Positions 5,299-6,772 of a DNA stretch of 6,772 bases are shown one piece after another. Source of the stretch: an uncultured Polymorphobacter sp. (GTDB lineage Bacteria; Pseudomonadota; Alphaproteobacteria; Sphingomonadales; Sphingomonadaceae); NCBI GenBank assembly GCA_937871645.1, contig CALMPZ010000072.1, forward strand, positions 1-6,772. Reading direction: 5' to 3'. The notes beneath the pieces are model-generated. The model was given only the letters and a program-made list of their open reading frames with translations. It made no database searches and was not told the origin of the DNA. How positions within the stretch are numbered: the first letter of the stretch is position 1; each line of letters opens with the position of its first letter. Made by a program: the position numbers and the translations under genes.

Positions 5299-6147
5299 TC
5301 AATGCCGCGGCACGCGGTCACGGATGCGGTCGAACCCCGCCTTGATGTTGGCAAAGCGCGCCTCCACTGCAGGCTCGAACTGCAGGTCGGTGAAGATGTA
5401 CGGCCAGTCGTCTTCGATGCCCTCGCGCACCAGTTCGCCGACATAGAGCGGGTCGATGCCGGCTTCGAGCGCGCTGGCAAACATCTTGATGAAATCGGCG
5501 ATCGGGCCTTCGGTCGGCGGTGGCGGCACGTTGATGTCGAAGCGCGGCGGAATGTTGCGCGCCGAATTCATGATGTTGGTGCGGATGAGGCCGGGGCACA
5601 GCACCGACACGCCGATGCCGCGTTCAGCCAAGGTCGGCCGCAGCCCTTCGGACAGCGCGACGACGGCGTATTTGGTCGCGTCGTACGCCGGGTTGGTCGC
5701 CGCCACCAGGCCGGCAATCGACGCGGTCGAAACGATGTGTCCGCCCGGCCCCTGGCGCTCGATCAGCGGCCCGAAAATCTCGATGCCCCAGATCACCGAC
5801 AGCAGGTTGACGCCGATCACCCAGTTCCAGCTGGCGTCGGTCCATGTGCCATAGTTGCCGCCACCGCCGACGCCGGCGTTGTTGACCAATATGTCGACGC
5901 GGCCGAAGCGCGCTATCGTCGCATCGGCGCCGGCCTGCAGCGCTTCTTTCAATGACACGTCGGCGACCACGCCATCGACATCGGCGTTGGTGCGCTTCAA
6001 TCCCGCCACCGCGGTGTCGAGTGCGTCCTTTTCAATGTCGGCGAGCATGACCTTGACCCCGGCTTGCGCTAGCGCGGTGGCAATCCCCAGCCCGATGCCC
6101 GACGCTGCGCCCGTGACGAACGCCACCTTGCCAACCAGATCCTTCAT
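5299..6147 (-). CDS. Short-chain dehydrogenase/reductase (classical SDR), probably NAD-dependent
   Basis: A 282-residue Rossmann-fold oxidoreductase. The cofactor motif TGAASGIG is at residues 12-19, with Asp37 at the end of beta 2 (MLADIE), which favours NAD(H). NNAG is at 89-92. The catalytic set is Asn114 (GVN), Ser143 (STASIAG), Tyr155 and Lys159 (YDATK). The C-terminal extension, with a proline-rich loop (NVPPPPTEGP, 206-215) and a long tail, is larger than in a minimal 250-residue SDR and probably forms a substrate lid. The substrate, likely an alcohol/ketone of a lipophilic compound, is not readable. The ATG at 6147 is preceded by GGGGAG at about ten bases and gives the normal SDR N-terminus; the open frame to 6279 passes through the palindromic promoter region and is rejected. 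It is divergent from the enoyl-CoA hydratase gene, a layout often seen for co-regulated catabolic genes. Confidence 0.93.
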   Translation of the reverse strand: MKDLVGKVAFVTGAASGIGLGIATALAQAGVKVMLADIEKDALDTAVAGLKRTNADVDGVVADVSLKEALQAGADATIARFGRVDILVNNAGVGGGGNYGTWTDASWNWVIGVNLLSVIWGIEIFGPLIERQGPGGHIVSTASIAGLVAATNPAYDATKYAVVALSEGLRPTLAERGIGVSVLCPGLIRTNIMNSARNIPPRFDINVPPPPTEGPIADFIKMFASALEAGIDPLYVGELVREGIEDDWPYIFTDLQFEPAVEARFANIKAGFDRIRDRVPRH

Positions 6148-6159
6148 GTGTGTGTAACT

Positions 6160-6196
6160 CCCCGATGCTGCATTATGCTGCGCAGCATAGTCGGGG
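6160..6196. promoter_or_regulatory. Operator-like palindrome upstream of the dehydrogenase gene
   Basis: A perfect 16 bp palindrome TATGCTGCGCAGCATA (6174-6189) lies inside a wider dyad CCCCGA (6160-6165) and TCGGGG (6191-6196). ATGCTGC also occurs as an extra direct copy at 6165-6171. On the minus strand a CATAAT (6177-6172) is a fair -10 box for the dehydrogenase gene, overlapping the palindrome, with no good -35. This looks like a regulator site covering the promoter. It could equally serve the divergent CoA-enzyme gene about 110 bp away. No regulator gene is adjacent. Confidence 0.5.
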
Positions 6197-6296
6197 CTGC
6201 CCCGCAAAATGCCAAGCGGTTTCGCGCATTTCTGCGCGCTGGACGCGGCGGCGAAAATGCGGAACATGGCCGCGTGCATTCTCAGCGGAGACCAAC

Positions 6297-6772
6297 ATGA
6301 CCAACATCCACCCCGACCAGTTCGAAGTCACGCGCTACACCCTGGTCGACCATGTCGCGACGATCACGCTCGACCGGCCGCACCGGCGCAACGCGCTCAA
6401 CCCGCGCGCCTATGCCGAGCTGGAGGCGGCGTTCCTGCACGTCCAGGCAGACCCTGAGGTGCGTTGCGTCATCGTCACGGGCGCCGAGGCGAGCTTCTGT
6501 TCGGGCGAGGATGTCGTCGAGATGCTGACCGGCAAGGGCCCGGCCAAATCCGCAGCGCTGCCGCGCGTCCGCATGCCGGTGACGCCCGCGGCGATGGCGG
6601 CGCTGAACTGCGACCGGCCGGTGATTGCCGCGGTCAACGGCCCGGCGGTCGGTTGGGGCATGGAGCTGTCGCTGTTCGCCGATATCCGCATCGCCGCCGA
6701 CACCGCCAAGTTCGCCGAGCTGTTTATCAAAAGAGGGGTGGACCGCCGCCTCGGGGGCAAGTGGCGGGCGCC
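6297..6772 (+). CDS. Enoyl-CoA hydratase/isomerase family protein, 3' end beyond the window
   Basis: The first 158 residues of a crotonase-fold protein, which acts on acyl-CoA thioesters. Features are LDRPHRRNALNP (25-36), the oxyanion-hole segment SFCSGEDV (66-73), and GPAVGWGMELSLFADIRIA with Glu123 at the position of the first catalytic Glu of hydratases. The second catalytic Glu position, in FAELFIKRG, is Phe143, as in many isomerase-like or uncharacterised members, so plain hydratase activity is doubtful. The region after this (VDRRLGGKWRA) lacks the Asp often found before LGG or GG; the odd run here may be real or poor sequence at a contig end. The ATG at 6297 has GGAG six bases upstream. 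It is divergent from the dehydrogenase gene across 149 bp, which also holds a small hairpin CGCGCA/TGCGCG (6223-6238). Confidence 0.9.
   Translation, partial: MTNIHPDQFEVTRYTLVDHVATITLDRPHRRNALNPRAYAELEAAFLHVQADPEVRCVIVTGAEASFCSGEDVVEMLTGKGPAKSAALPRVRMPVTPAAMAALNCDRPVIAAVNGPAVGWGMELSLFADIRIAADTAKFAELFIKRGVDRRLGGKWRA

Noticed and set aside
5302..5955. A 217-codon plus-strand open frame opposite the dehydrogenase
   Set aside because: Shadow of the SDR gene; the minus frame has all SDR motifs and this one has none.
6148..6279. N-terminal extension of the dehydrogenase to an upstream ATG
   Set aside because: It would translate through the palindromic promoter region and add 44 residues without family precedent; the ATG at 6147 gives the standard SDR N-terminus.
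1..6772. CRISPR array, tRNA or transposon
   Set aside because: No regularly spaced repeats, no cloverleaf or CCA-type RNA gene, and no transposase frame or terminal inverted repeats were seen; repeats A and B are short palindromic intergenic elements.

Overview
The window looks like chromosomal DNA of a high-GC alphaproteobacterium, most likely a sphingomonad (Sphingomonadales). That placement is an inference from base composition, strong G/C third-position codon use, the gene families and the GC-rich palindromic intergenic repeats. No rRNA, tRNA, CRISPR array, transposase or phage gene is visible. Seven complete genes and one gene cut by the right edge fill most of the sequence.

Layout. A D-glycerate 3-kinase-like P-loop kinase (73-921, minus) is divergent from an EHN-type epoxide hydrolase (1006-2145, plus). 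The hydrolase ends in a palindromic repeat that is also found twice at the left edge. Next comes a TetR-fold regulator (2211-2816, minus), divergent across an AT-rich 109 bp region from a two-gene operon. The first operon gene encodes a ferritin-like predicted metal-dependent hydrolase (2926-3843). It overlaps by an ATGA junction a four-helix membrane protein (3840-4340) that resembles styrene oxide isomerase. A small metallophosphoesterase (4451-5119, plus) converges on a short-chain dehydrogenase (5299-6147, minus), with an inverted pair of GC-rich repeats between them. The dehydrogenase is divergent from a partial enoyl-CoA hydratase/isomerase gene (6297 to the edge).

The most interesting part is the centre. 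The TetR-type protein reads like a member of the Vibrio LuxR/HapR group in both its DNA-binding and ligand domains. The divergent intergenic region carries a 22 bp dyad (2884-2905) close to the Vibrio LuxR/HapR operator, overlapping the probable promoter of the divergent operon. That operon pairs a carboxylate-bridged-metal type protein with a styrene-oxide-isomerase-like membrane protein, and an epoxide hydrolase lies just beyond the regulator. With the dehydrogenase and the CoA enzyme, this suggests a locus handling epoxides or other lipophilic oxygenated compounds and passing products toward beta-oxidation-like steps. Only the operon pairing and operator are directly visible; the substrate and pathway are inference.
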